The translations under genes were made by a program, and so were the position numbers. Positions 21,349 through 32,114 of a stretch of DNA of 64,000 bases are shown one piece after another. Under the pieces are notes generated by a model, which searched no databases, was not told the DNA's origin, and was given only the letters and a program-made list of their open reading frames with translations. Every line of letters starts with the position of its first letter. Position 1 is the first letter of the stretch. The DNA is from Paraspadella gotoi. Lineage: Eukaryota; Chaetognatha. The stretch spans positions 3,619,793 through 3,683,792 of the forward strand of contig CM119267.1 in the NCBI GenBank assembly GCA_051294375.1, written 5' to 3'.

Positions 21349-24300
21349 ATGTCGGAAAATCGACCCTGCGAAACATGCGGCGAAACGGATTATTACGAAC
21401 AGGGCGGATTTTATTATTGCCAGGAGTGCAACACCCAGGTGAGAATATTAAACGAGACACGACAGTTCGGGAAAATCCAAGTAATTCAATTCGCTATATA
21501 ATTTTGAAACAATTTAAATATTGAGGAATAATTCATTTAAGAAAAAAATTTATACTAGTCTCAAGGTATGCGCCGCATCGAAAACGCCAATGAACATTTT
21601 GATATGAGCGGCAATCGTACGTGCATCTACACCAAAGTCGACAAACACATCAGAGAATTGGAGAAGGAAGAGCTCGACTTCGGAATTCCATGGACGACTC
21701 ACGACGCTTTCGGAATTCTTCTAAAGGTACGTTGTTTTTTTGTTTGTTTTTTTTTATGGAAAATCTCGGTCATATGTTAATAATGTTTTTGAGGCTTTTA
21801 GTTAAGTTAGTCGTCCGTTCAAATTTTCTGGCAGGATTGGTTTAGATTTTTACGATAGCCTTTTTCGCCTCGTGTCAAAAACTATTCTTAGGTAATCTCC
21901 AAAGATTGGCATGTTAATGTTTGGCTAGTGTTTTTTATAGGAGGGTGTTCTTTTTTTATAATCATAGAAAACAAATAATATTGTGAAGAAAGCATGACTC
22001 GCCTACGTGTCGTCCAACGAGATTTGGACGCAACTCGCCATGCTAATCTCAACTACAATCGCGAAGCCGAGGCCATGCAAAAAGAGCACGAAGAATATCT
22101 CAAGTATCCCCTCGACGTCGATGCTTGCATAAAAAAGCTGACGGCTCATTCCAAAGGTGGGCGCGGGCAGATTCGTCCGGCAGTTTCGTTCGTTCGTCTT
22201 TGAAAAGCTTACGGGATAATCCGCCTTCCCTCCCAGAGATAAAACCAGTAATGGTGGATCTCCAAGAGGTGGAGCTCCGCTCCATCATCGCGCGTACGGA
22301 ACATATCCTCGGACAACAGCCCATGTTGCTGGACCTGGATTCTCCCGTCAAGATCGTGGCCGACACCCACGGCCAGTTCGTGGATCTTATGCGAATCTTC
22401 GAGAGTTGTGGGTGGCCGCCCAAGGCCAATTATTTGTTTTTGGGGGACATGGTCGACAGGTGGGCGATAATTCATAGAAGGATGCAGCTCGTGGAGTCTA
22501 TTGGCGATTCGTCGTTCCAGAGGTCCTCAGCAAATCGAGACGGTGGCTCTTCTTTTTTGCTACAAAATCAAACATCCGGGAAATATATTTTTACTGCGGG
22601 GAAACCACGAGTCCGGTTCTCTCCATCGTCGTTACGGTTTCCAAGGAGAATGTAAAAATCGTTACAGGTTTTAAAATCCTTGGCGTGCGTGACCAATTTG
22701 ACAAATAACAAATCTACGATTCTACTCCATGGTTTACAACGTCCTTCTTAGTCTCAAATTATGGCGGGCTTTCGTGGAGTGTTTCAATTGGTTGCCAGTC
22801 GCCGCCGTCGTCGATGAAAAGATCTTCTGTTGCCACGGAGGGCTTTCTCCGGATCTCCTCAAGGGCGAGGGGCTGGACAAGATTCGCCAGTTGCCGCGAC
22901 CCACCGAGGTTCCGGACGATGGCATCATTTGTGACCTCTTATGGGCGGATCCCGATCCGGACGTCAAGATGTTTCAGGTCAGAAGAAATGAGAAATGGAA
23001 GAAATGTCGATTGATGACTCGACGATGCTCTCCTCGGCACGGAAATTAGGAGAGCGATCGTGGCGTCTCTTATCTCTTTGGCGCGGCGGTGGTGGAAAAG
23101 TTTTTGGACAAGTACGACATGGATTTGATCTGTCGCGGTCATCAGGTCGCCGACTGAGCTGGCTTTTTCAGATTCGCGCGCGCCTCCCTATTTTTTTGGG
23201 GGTTCAATCGCCCGGCTATTTTCAGGTCGAAACGGACGGTTACTCTTTTTTCGCGGATCGTCAACTCGTTACCCTTTTTTCCGCGCCTAATTATTGCGGA
23301 GAGTTCGACAACGTTGGCGGCATCATGACCGTCGAGGAGGATCTCACCTGTTCCTTTCAGGTCTCGAATAATTGCGCTTTCTTATTATGTAGAGATGGAA
23401 CGGTTAAAAGGGTTCGTCCGTTCCCCACAGGTGGTCCAGCCTGCGGACCAGAAAAAGAAGCCGGCCGGAAAAGACAAGGGGGGAAAGAAGGAAAAGAACA
23501 AGGTGGCAATTGGTTCAAGCGCTTACATCGTCTCTCGGTCGATGTCGTATATTTTATTTCATTCAGAACGCGACTCGGAATTTCAATTACGCCAAAGCTT
23601 GCAACGACACCAACTGCTCCATGTGCTTCGGCGCTCGAACTGCTTCCAAAGGCCCGCGTTGCCCCATTTCCTGATTCGCTGATTATAAAATCTTTTGTTT
23701 TTTTTTTTTTTTTTTTCAAAATAAAAAAATACTTGCGATCAAAGTTTAGTTTTTTATTTTTAAGCACAAGTCACAATTTTAGACGAGCAAAAAATGGCCA
23801 GCTTATCGTCAACTAATAAATACTAATTTAATAAATCGACTACTTAGTATTACTTAGTTAAAAATTCATATTGGTTGTGTCGGGAAGAAACTTTCGTGGA
23901 TTCTTTCATCGGCTTTTATTCATCGGATTCGTTTATGATCGAACATTTATCCATCTATGGATCAATTTGATAAACTTTGTTAATGAATTTTTATTTATAT
24001 GCATTTCTTAGGCTCAAGCGGAAGCACTCGTAAAATTGGGCGCTCCTGCTGCACTCCCGATCTTGGTCGAAAAATTGTGGACGCGATATCAAAGCCGAAA
24101 GTCAGGAACTCCCTTGCCTCGAGATCGTGACACCGCCAAAGATTTGTCAAAAGGTAACTTGAAATAGGAAAATAGGAAAAGAAATAGCTACGCGGTTAAG
24201 CGAGAAAGCAGCCTTTTTCCGTTTACAGGGCTGCCTCCCTTGGCCTCCTGGCGAGCATTTCGTAAACGGAAGGGGAGATGGCCCAAGAAGATTGAACCCT

Positions 24301-26669
24301 CCTTTTTGACGCCTGAGGAAAGGAAGGATTGGAAGACGCAGCAAGGGATCGAGGAGGAAGAAGAGGAAGAGGAGACGCCATCGCCAGATGTGGAGCGAGA
24401 CACCAATGAATTTTATGGAATTGGTGCGTTAATCAATGTCAAAAATTTATTTTCTTCTAAATTCAGTAGTACAGAAATGGTGAAAAAAAAGTGAATAATT
24501 AGGCTTTTCTCTATTTAAAATATTAACTTTAAAACATTTACATTTTTAAAATTTAAAATCAGCAACCCGTACTTCATACCACCAAATCAAACGCATGAAA
24601 ATGGGATACAGTCTATGCTTTATTTACATTTCTCTTCTTCATTTGGAATCGCACGTGTCTCTGGGTAAATAAATAAGTTCTTTCCTGAGGATTTTTCTCA
24701 AATTGATATTTTCCGTTGTTATTTTTGAGCCGACGTGCTTCGCTGGGGCCGCGAATGCGCTCTCCCCTACCTCAATCCGCTGCATTTCTTTCCTGACAAT
24801 CTCAAGTTCTCCGGTTACGACCTCAAAACCTTCGCCAACGTCAAGTGTCTTCCTACCCCGACTCAAGTCAGACAAGACGCCGGACGATTGACCCTCTTTT
24901 TGCAGGTTCCGTCTCATTCAATTGCTTTCTCCTTTTCTCCTTCTAAAACCTCTTTCCGCTGATTTTCTTGGCAGTTGAACCCTTTTCCCGCGGTGGACAT
25001 TCGCCGTTTGGTGGCGCGATACTTGATCGACTTGAATCTCCCCGACGACCTCATGAAGATCTCATCCGGCATCATCTCAGCCCTGGACGTGCGAAGCCCC
25101 GTCCATGCCCCTCGACCCGGAACCGCGCAGGTTGGGGCGGAAATTCCTTCGCTCTTTCCCCCTTTTTATTTTTTCGTCTCCTATAACGGAATTTTCCTTT
25201 ATCGATCTCTTCAGTCTATTCCCAACTACGAAGCGATGGGCGTGGCCGTATTGCTCATGACGCTCAAGCTCGTGTTTCGTTTGGATGGCGTGACGGAGTT
25301 TGTTTTGTCTCACCTCGTCGCGGAGTTGGAGAAGATCGAAGAATTTCGCAAGAGTCGGAACATCAAGAGAGATTCCTCCGATTTGTGGTCAGCGGTGCTG
25401 GGTTTTAAATTTAAAACAAAAAAATTGAATAACAATTAAGTTAACAATATTTAACATTTTGTTAGGTATATTCCTCCTTCGACATCCGCGCCACCGGAAA
25501 TGTTTTCCTTCTCCGAGTGGTTCCAATTTGCCTGTGAGTACCACCCTTGTAATTTTTTTAGTCTTTTTTGGGGGTTTTTTAGTCTACGTTGTACGTCTTT
25601 TTTTTTCTAACAGCGGAGTGTTTGGTTCGCCTCAAATCGCGAAAGTTTCCTACACCCGAAGATCTTGAATGTGGCGAAGAGGTCGGATCCGACGTGGCTC
25701 ATCTTGCCCTTCATTATTCTCACAATTTGGTGAACAAGAAAGGGTCCGTTCGTCGAGCCGATCTCCCTTCTCGTCTTCGAATCGACGCCCTCCAATCCGC
25801 CATCGCCGACCTTCTTCTCGACGGCGCCGACGTCTCCGATTCCACCGCCCGCAGCAGCGTCACTTCGTTTCCGGTTCTCGGTGCCCTCGAGTCGCCGGAA
25901 AACGACGCCGCCGCCGAAGCCGAATGGCGAGCGAGTGCGGGGGCGGCGTCGAATTCAGAAGCGTCGGGGAAAAAGCTCTTCCGACGTGATTTGGGATTTT
26001 TAATTCGGCCGCCATTGCAGCAAAAGTTGCTCAAAGACGACGTCGTCTTGCGGACGCTCAACCTGCCGCATTATGAGATCGACGAGGAGACTGGAAAAGC
26101 GGTAGGTGGGCAGATTTGGCGGGAAACGACTGGAGTTGATTGATCATCCTTTCTATTTCGATTTAGCGCTGTGACTGGTCGGCCTGTGGAATTCGCGAAC
26201 CCGGCAAGAAACTCTTTTCCAACAGAAAAACTGTCAAAAATCTTTTATCTCACCAAACCAAGTATTGTTTTCTCATCGAATGGGGAGCGGAAAACCTGGG
26301 AAAAAGGTCTAGCACATTAATAATAATAATAATAATAATATTGTAGTAAATTTCTGATTTTATTAGTAAATGAGAAAAAAAATTTTTATTTGTTTTTCAT
26401 ACAACGAATTTGTATTTTTATTATTGGTAATAAAAAATGACAAAAAGTAATATTTTTTTTTCGCTAGCCGTACTCGAGCGGAGGAAATAAAGGAATTAAC
26501 GTTCAACCAATCGCAAACAGTGAAAGTGTTGATCGATCTCTGCGCCGAAATGTTGGAGGAAGATCCAAAGACGTTGACTTACGACGTCGGAAAACTGGAA
26601 CGGAGATACCCGATGGACGCGGTCGCCTCGAGGGCGACGTCTCGAGAAGCTGTCCGATCTCCCTATTGA
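21349..26669 (+). CDS. TAF1B: TAF1B / Rrn7-type TFIIB-like factor of RNA polymerase I
   Basis: TAF1B is the TFIIB-like subunit of SL1, which loads RNA polymerase I at rRNA promoters. Twelve exons give 699 residues: 21349-21438, 21559-21726, 24012-24153, 24229-24423, 24563-24664, 24730-24905, 24975-25130, 25215-25387, 25466-25533, 25614-26101, 26167-26306 and 26468-26669. The N-terminal zinc ribbon [21 protein letters not shown] has two CxxC pairs. Exon 3 ([13 protein letters not shown]) continues the family segment begun at the end of exon 2. Exons 5-6 form the first cyclin-like fold ([25 protein letters not shown]). Exons 7-8 form the second ([22 protein letters not shown]), and exon 9 has FSFSEWFQF. 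Exon 10 carries a long acidic, Ala/Asp-rich insert. Most introns are 65-161 nt, but intron 2 is 2285 nt and holds a complete phosphatase gene. The exon 8 donor (TG|GTCAGC) was chosen by phase. Confidence 0.9.
21994..23674 (+). CDS. PP1-like serine/threonine phosphatase nested in TAF1B intron 2
   Basis: This is a PPP-family catalytic subunit, closest in motifs to PP1. Eight exons are 21994-22156, 22237-22459, 22521-22667, 22752-22977, 23050-23145, 23226-23360, 23431-23502 and 23567-23674. The product is 389 residues with every phase consistent. Introns are only 61-84 nt. Metal and catalytic motifs are kept: ADTHG (D97, H99; the usual first Gly is Ala), GDMVDRG (D125, R129), RGNHE (N157, H158), HGGLSP, the LICRGHQV segment and [11 protein letters not shown]. 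The N-terminus has a roughly 45-residue Arg/Glu-rich extension. The tail is unusual: a Lys-rich stretch, then a Cys-rich end ([19 protein letters not shown]) instead of the usual PP1 C-terminus. Multiple introns argue against a retrocopy. It lies wholly inside another gene on the same strand. Confidence 0.9.
23720..23725 (+). promoter_or_regulatory. candidate poly(A) signal of the nested phosphatase
   Basis: AATAAA follows 46 nt after the phosphatase stop codon, after a T run. It lies inside TAF1B intron 2, so TAF1B transcripts must ignore it. Confidence 0.5.
23877..23965 (+). repeat. dispersed repeat family B, TAF1B intron copy
   Basis: The block GGGAAGAAACTTTCGTGGAT followed by TTCATCGGCTTTTATTCATC and ...ACATTTATCCA matches the reverse complement of 38098-38207, in the intron of the M20-like gene. 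It is non-coding. Confidence 0.7.
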
Positions 26670-26732
26670 TTTTTGTTCGTTGTTGATCTGCCTTTTCTAG
26701 AATTTTTAAGAAAATGACTATTTTGGAAAACA

Positions 26733-29489
26733 ATGAGTTTGGTTAGCCTCGGGCAGGTATCTGGCCCTCGTGGGCTGAGACCCAGCCAGGCGTCTCTCCT
26801 CTTCCCATGGCTCGCTCTTGTCAAAGGAAACTCCTTAACGTTATGGTGCCTGAAACCCGAGGAAGACAGCGGAGTCGGCTGGGCTCCACTTGAGATCACT
26901 CTGCCGGAGATTCAAGGAGGTGACGTTGTCGCTCTATCACTGCACAGGGTCGACGAAGGAGAGTCGATCTACCTTCTCGCAGTCTCCGAGGACTCTCTCT
27001 TTATCTGGAAAAATCCTCAAGTCTTGGAATCGAAAGATGGAATTGAATCCCCGCCACGCCCACCTCATCGCGTCGCCGATGGTCCGTTTCAAAGCGTCGC
27101 GCACGTGAATTTGGGTCCGCGCGGCATCTTTGCCGCCATATGCGCCGAAAATGAGGTGGTCTTGATAAACGTGGCTCGGGGCACGAAGGCGCGCCTTTTG
27201 GGTCACCGCGCGCCCATTGCCCACTCGGCCTTTGCCTCTCGTGATGACCCATCGTCACCACTTCTCGTTTCCGTCGCCATTGACGCAACGGCGAGATTGT
27301 GGGACGTCAATTCTCTCTCCTGCTTGAGAATCTGGGATTCAACTTTTGTCGCAAATTCTACGTTGACCACTTGTGCGATTGTGGCCAAGTCTGGATTCGC
27401 CGCTGGCCTCTTCGTCGGGGACGCGGACGGCCATCTCTTTCGACTTTCCTTTGACGAAGAGAAACGAAAATCTCGGCGATTCGATCTCAAACGAAGTTCG
27501 CAGCGATGGCGTCGACGTTTGAACGAAGGAGATGGCCATGGAGAGAGAAGCGACGCCAGCGTGGAGCCGGGTTTTGCTGTCCTCGCAATCCATTGCATGC
27601 TGTCTGGATCCTCGCGTCCCCTCCTGGTCGGCGTCACTTCCGGGATTCTCTTCTTTGATCCCGAAGTCGACGAGTGTCTCTTCGCCGTCGTCTTTCCCGC
27701 CCAAGTGCCATCGATAATTGGGTCGTCGTCAATTGCGTTGAATATTTCATCCGCGCTTTCAGTCTCCCCGATGAAAAATGACGGAGTAGCGGCGTTGGCG
27801 TCTGTGGCCATGTTTTCGGGCCACGTGACCATTATCCGCGCAGAATGTGACAATGCGTTTTGGAACGAAGCTCTGGAATCAGCACCGGGAGACCCCTGTG
27901 ATTCCTCCTCGCCTCGTCATCACGTTTCCGTCGTCGCCACCGAACCCCTGGCCGACGATTCCGTCCTCAAGACTCCATCCCTTACTCCGACCGCGTCGCC
28001 TCTACCGAAGAAGTCGGTCCGCAAGCCATCGTCGGCTTCTAAAGGACCCATCGAAAAACCCGTTATGAATCAAAGTCAAGTCAAGTCCTCCGGATACGCG
28101 GTTCCTCCGCGGAACCCGCTCATGTTTCGACCCAACACCAACTTTAGCGTCAAAAAAGACGTGAAGGCGAAAGCGAAGCCTCAGCCCGCGCTCAAGTCTC
28201 GCGTCACCGACGTTTACCCGTCCAACTCCGCGCGCCCTTCCGGTGTCGATCGTTCCTTTCGTCTTGGCGAGTCTCGCGCCTCCCCGGTTTCCTGTCTCGC
28301 TGTCTCAACCTGTGGAGCTCGCGTCGCCTGCGGCGTCACCGATTACGACGTCACCGTCGTCGGAGAATCGTTGAAGGAAAAGTCGGCGTCGACTCACTCG
28401 GGCCATCTCGGCGTCGTCAACAGCGCCGCTTGGTCATTCGACGGGAATTGGCTGCTGACGGCGTCTTCGGACAAGACCGCCATGGCTTGGCAGCCCGCGT
28501 CCTCGGACCCCGTCATGATCGTCGCCGACATTCGAAACAACTTTGACGCCGACAAAGTCGGCGCTACTCAACATCGTCCGTTTCCGGCGGAACTCCGCCA
28601 CGCCCAATTTTTTTACCTCGACGCGTTCTTTTTGGTCTCGTCGGCGAACTCGATCTACCTGTACACTTTCCGTTTGGACGCCACCAAAAACGATGTCAAA
28701 CGTTACAAGTCCTTGAGCCGGTACAAACTCGTCAAGAAATTCCCCGTGGACGGCGTCCAGTCGATCCAGGCGGCGTCGGCCGTCAACTCGTTTTACTCTC
28801 ATCTCGTCATCTCCGCCTGTTCGAACAAGAGGATCGACGTCATGGATTTGAACGTCGGCGCTTCCGTCGCCTCCATTGACGACGCTCACGATTCCAAGAT
28901 TCACACCATCGCGCAAAATCAGGTGAACTGAAGACGCTTGTGGTTTTGATTGTTTATCTAATATTAATCTATCTATTTATTTTCCTCAGGGATCAAAGCA
29001 TTCGGCCCTCTCCTCCTCCGAGGCTTACAATCTTTTCTTGAGTTCCGCCGTCGGCGTCAACGAAGGCGTCAAACTTTGGGACGTTCGTTGTTCGCGATTC
29101 GCCGTCCGTAAATTCGACGAGCACATTAACCGCGCCCTCCCCACCTGCGGCGCCGCTTTTAGGTTGTTTAAAATTAACAAAAATAAATAAAAATTTAAAT
29201 TATCCAATTTTTTTTTCATGATGCAGTCCTTGTGGTCGTTTCATTGCATCGGCGTCGGAGGATGCTCATGCTTATCTCTACGAAATGGGAAGCGGAAAGG
29301 TTGTCGAAAAATACAGGTGTTGTTATCAATCCTTAGAAATGCGCTATTTTTATGCCAAATTTTTGTTATTGATAAATTTTTATTCGTAGATCTCCGGACG
29401 GAGCCTCGGTCACCCATGTTGCCTTTCATCCGCTGCATATGAAGATTTTTTTTACAAGTCTTAACGGAAACCTATACTTATTGAAATAA
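26733..29489 (+). CDS. WDR27: WD40-repeat protein WDR27
   Basis: WDR27 is a WD40 scaffold of unclear function. Exons are 26733-28922 (2190 nt), 28990-29162, 29227-29316 and 29390-29489, giving 850 residues. WD-like repeats appear in both halves: ATARLWDVNSLSCLRIWD at about residues 188-205, and KTAMAWQPA near 585. A family-specific segment lies at about 600-720 (PAELRHAQFFYLDAFFLVSS). The C-terminal exons encode GVNEGVKLWDVR, SPCGRFIASASEDAHAYLYE and the closing GNLYLLK, which align with the end of the animal WDR27 family. A Ser/Pro-rich linker lies around residues 395-490. The first exon is unusually long. A 10-codon out-of-frame upstream ORF starts at 26714 and overlaps the start codon. The gene begins 63 bp after the TAF1B stop. 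Confidence 0.88.
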
Positions 29490-29490
29490 A
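29485..29490 (+). promoter_or_regulatory. poly(A) signal overlapping the WDR27 stop codon
   Basis: The stop TAA (29487-29489) lies within AATAAA. If this signal is used the 3'-UTR would be only about 15-30 nt. Confidence 0.45.
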
Positions 29491-29538
29491 AGAAATTTAC
29501 CGCCAAGTGTTTGTGATTTATCTTTGTCTAAAACAATT

Positions 29539-29931
29539 GATCTTTTCTCGAAATATACGTTAAAAAATGTATTGAATAACTCCGTCCAAACTCCAAATTG
29601 TGCGAAAAATATTTTACTCGAATCCTGTTTTATTTTTTTCTACAGCGAATTTTTTTTTACAAATATTTTTGAACTTTATTAACTGACTCTTTGACCTTGG
29701 ACCCTCGGCGATGAATCCCTCAAAAGTGGAATCGATCTTTTCTCGAAATATACATTAAAAAATGTATTGAATAACTCCGTCCAAACTCCAAATTATTTGT
29801 GCGAAAAATATTTTACTCGAATCCTGTTTTATTTTTTCTACAGCGAATTTTTTTTTACAAATATTTTTGAACTTTATTAACTGACTCTTTGACATTGGAC
29901 CCTCGGCGATGAATCCCTCAAAAGTGGAATT
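29539..29931 (+). repeat. 195-bp tandem duplication of the GINS2 leader and first codons
   Basis: Copy 1 (29539-29733) and copy 2 (29734-29931) are nearly identical, differing by a few substitutions and short indels. Each includes a pyrimidine tract ending in CTACAG and the start ATGAATCCCTCAAAAGTGGA. In copy 1 the frame from ATG 29711 runs into the second copy and stops after about 15 codons. Only the ATG at 29909 leads into GINS2. Confidence 0.9.
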
Positions 29932-30493
29932 CTTGGCCGAGAAAGAATTCATCCAAATCGTTCCTAACTTTTCCCTGGATCGGATCTATTTGATTTCCGG
30001 CGACTTGGGTCCCTTTGTCCCCTCGATGCCAACCTCGGTCCCTCTCTGGTTGGCCGTCGACCTGAAGAACCGGCGCAAGTGTCGCCTCGTTCCGCCCACG
30101 TGGATGACGGTTGAGCGTCTCGAGACCAAGAAACAGGAGGAGACGGCGTCGCAATTTTTTACCGAGATGCCGTCGCCGTTCTACGCGGAGGTGACGCAGA
30201 TGATGCTCGACGCGGCGCCGGAAGACGTCCCTCACGCAGACGCCATCCGCGTTCTCGTCAAGGACATTTGGGATACGAGGATGGCAAAGCTCCGATCCTC
30301 CGTTGATAACTTTATCAAGAACGAAGGAACTCACGCCAAACTGGACCATATGACACTGCTCGAGCTCAACACAGTTCGGCCTTTGCTCACGGGCGCCTTG
30401 AACGATATGCATTTCCTTCGAACGGGCAGCAAAGGATGGAGCAACGAAGAGGCTAATCTCAATTCGAGGACTTTGAATTCTTCATCAATTTAA
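29909..30493 (+). CDS. GINS2: GINS complex subunit 2 (PSF2), replicative helicase cofactor
   Basis: GINS2 is part of the GINS tetramer. With CDC45 and MCM2-7 it forms the CMG helicase at replication forks. The gene is a single exon of 194 codons; human GINS2 has 185 residues. The N-terminal B-domain region reads VEFLAEKEFIQIVPNFSLD then IYLISGDLGPF, and PLWLAVDLKNRRKCRLVPP follows. The helical A-domain has MPSPFYAEVTQMML, DAIRVLVKDIWDTRMAKLRSS and HAKLDHMTLLELNTVRPLL. All conserved landmarks are in place. The extra C-terminal residues are low-complexity (Asn/Ser). A tandem duplication of its leader and first codons lies directly upstream, so a second, truncated start codon precedes the real one. 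AATAAA follows at 30518. Confidence 0.96.
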   Translation: MNPSKVEFLAEKEFIQIVPNFSLDRIYLISGDLGPFVPSMPTSVPLWLAVDLKNRRKCRLVPPTWMTVERLETKKQEETASQFFTEMPSPFYAEVTQMMLDAAPEDVPHADAIRVLVKDIWDTRMAKLRSSVDNFIKNEGTHAKLDHMTLLELNTVRPLLTGALNDMHFLRTGSKGWSNEEANLNSRTLNSSSI

Positions 30494-30517
30494 AAGCTGC
30501 TCTTTGTTTGTAGGCCA

Positions 30518-30523
30518 AATAAA
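30518..30523 (+). promoter_or_regulatory. GINS2 poly(A) signal
   Basis: A canonical AATAAA lies 25 nt after the GINS2 stop, followed by a GT/T-rich region. Confidence 0.6.
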
Positions 30524-30589
30524 TTTTGTGATGACCCTTTTGACTGCGAGTTTTATTATGTTCTTGTCAATTGTTGTTGATCTTTTTTT

Positions 30590-30990
30590 TATATCGCCAG
30601 ACGGGCAAATGCCCGACTTGGGCGAGATGTAATTCGTTTCTGCTTCTTTTGACCGTAGTCGTCTTTGTCGTCGTCGTCACGCTGTTTTAACATTGAAAAT
30701 ATTTCGAGTGTATAAGTGAAATTTAGATATGGCTTCTCATCATTGAGGTCTTTTAAATTATTATGTTTCATATTCCTATACTCATGTTTGTTTTATTAAC
30801 AAAACAATTTTTATATATATAGACGAGTTCAGCTCTGTAGCGGCTGTCCAGCGGTTGTCCAATTTCTCTTTTTCTCTTTCAATTATATGTCGCTCTCTTT
30901 TTCTGTCGCTGCCTCTTCTGATTCGTCTAAAAACGAGTTATGCTCTGCAGAGGCTGTCCAGCTTTCTTTTTTTTCTTTTTCTCTTTTTCT
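30590..30990 (+). repeat. dispersed repeat family D, first copy
   Basis: Landmarks shared with 41890-42275, in the same order, are CTTCTCATCATTGAGG, AATTATATGT(C/A)GCTCTCT, GTCGCTG, GATTCGTC and GCTCTG(T/C)AG. The copy here has an internal repeat of GCTCTG(T/C)AG.GGCTGTCCAG. The stretch to 31110 adds (CT)-rich sequence and a short tandem GACTATCATCGCGTCAAT. No coding signal is seen. Confidence 0.6.
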
Positions 30991-31230
30991 CTCTTTATCT
31001 CTCTCTTTATCTCTTTTATTTACAATGAAGGACTATCATCGCGTCAATGAATGACTATCATCGCGTCAATAATCAATTTCTATTACATCAATAATTCGTT
31101 ATCGCATCAATCATTCGTTTTTTGGGGAGATTTTTTCATTAATTTTTTTCAATACTAACGTCTGGCGAGATCATCTTTAAATTTGTATTCATTTATTTTT
31201 TAAGCGGGAATCCAATTTACGGTCACAAAA

Positions 31231-31887
31231 ATGACCATATATAGCACGTATATCATAAACAAAGCCGGCGGGCTAATCTACCAAAACGACTACACCAACC
31301 AGCGTTACGAAGTAGAAAAGACCTTCAGTTTTCCCCTTCAACTAACGTTGAAGATCAGCGACGAACGCGTGACCGTTGGGTTCGGTCAGCGTGACGGCGT
31401 CCGCGTCGGTCACGTGCTCATGTCCATCAACGGCCAGGACGTCAACGGGCGCCGCACGGCCGACGGGCGAGACGTCCTCGAGTTTCTCGCAGACGCGGCC
31501 AACTTCCCCGTCGGCCTCAAGTTCGGCCGAGCGCCGCTGAGGACCAACGAGAAGCTCATGATGGCCTCAATGTTCCACTCGCTCTACACAATCGCGGTGC
31601 AGCTGTCGCCGGAGCCGCACTCGAGTGGCATTCAAGCGCTTGAGACTGACACTTTTAAGCTGCACTGCTACCAGACGCTGACGGGAATAAAATTCTTGGT
31701 TTTGACCGATCCCCGTCAGGGAGGCATCGACAATTTGCTCAAGAGGATCTACGAGTGCTACTCGGACTTTGCGCTCAAGAATCCCTTCTACTCGCTCGAC
31801 ATGCCCATCAGATGTGAACTCTTCGACCAAAACTTGCAGACTTCCATCGAGCAGCTTGAGCGCTCCGGAATCAGCACCATGAGTTAG
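31231..31887 (+). CDS. TRAPPC4: TRAPP complex subunit 4 (synbindin/Trs23)
   Basis: TRAPPC4 is a core longin-fold subunit of the TRAPP tethering complexes, which act as exchange factors for Rab1 and Rab11 in ER-Golgi and autophagic traffic. The gene is a single exon of 218 codons, against 219 residues in human. It starts [20 protein letters not shown]. The PDZ-like insertion is present (about residues 50-100: [20 protein letters not shown]). The longin core continues with [40 protein letters not shown] and [17 protein letters not shown]-like sequence (actual [10 protein letters not shown]). No damage is seen. TTTATTTTTTAAG, 26 nt upstream of the ATG, resembles a splice acceptor. Confidence 0.97.
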   Translation: MTIYSTYIINKAGGLIYQNDYTNQRYEVEKTFSFPLQLTLKISDERVTVGFGQRDGVRVGHVLMSINGQDVNGRRTADGRDVLEFLADAANFPVGLKFGRAPLRTNEKLMMASMFHSLYTIAVQLSPEPHSSGIQALETDTFKLHCYQTLTGIKFLVLTDPRQGGIDNLLKRIYECYSDFALKNPFYSLDMPIRCELFDQNLQTSIEQLERSGISTMS

Positions 31888-32114
31888 AAATTCTTGCGTA
31901 CGTTTTTTTAACATCTGCGTATTTAAATTTTAAGTTAAAATGATATTTGATGATTATCATTGTTTTTGATATTTTTTTTTACTTGGTCACAGAATCAATT
32001 TTACTGGTACCGTTTCCTCTCCATTTTCGGGGTCGTAATCTCATTTATGAAAACTGGCCTATTTCCTAAACAACCTCAACAACCGAAACCACCTGTCTAC
32101 CTTTCCAACGAGAT

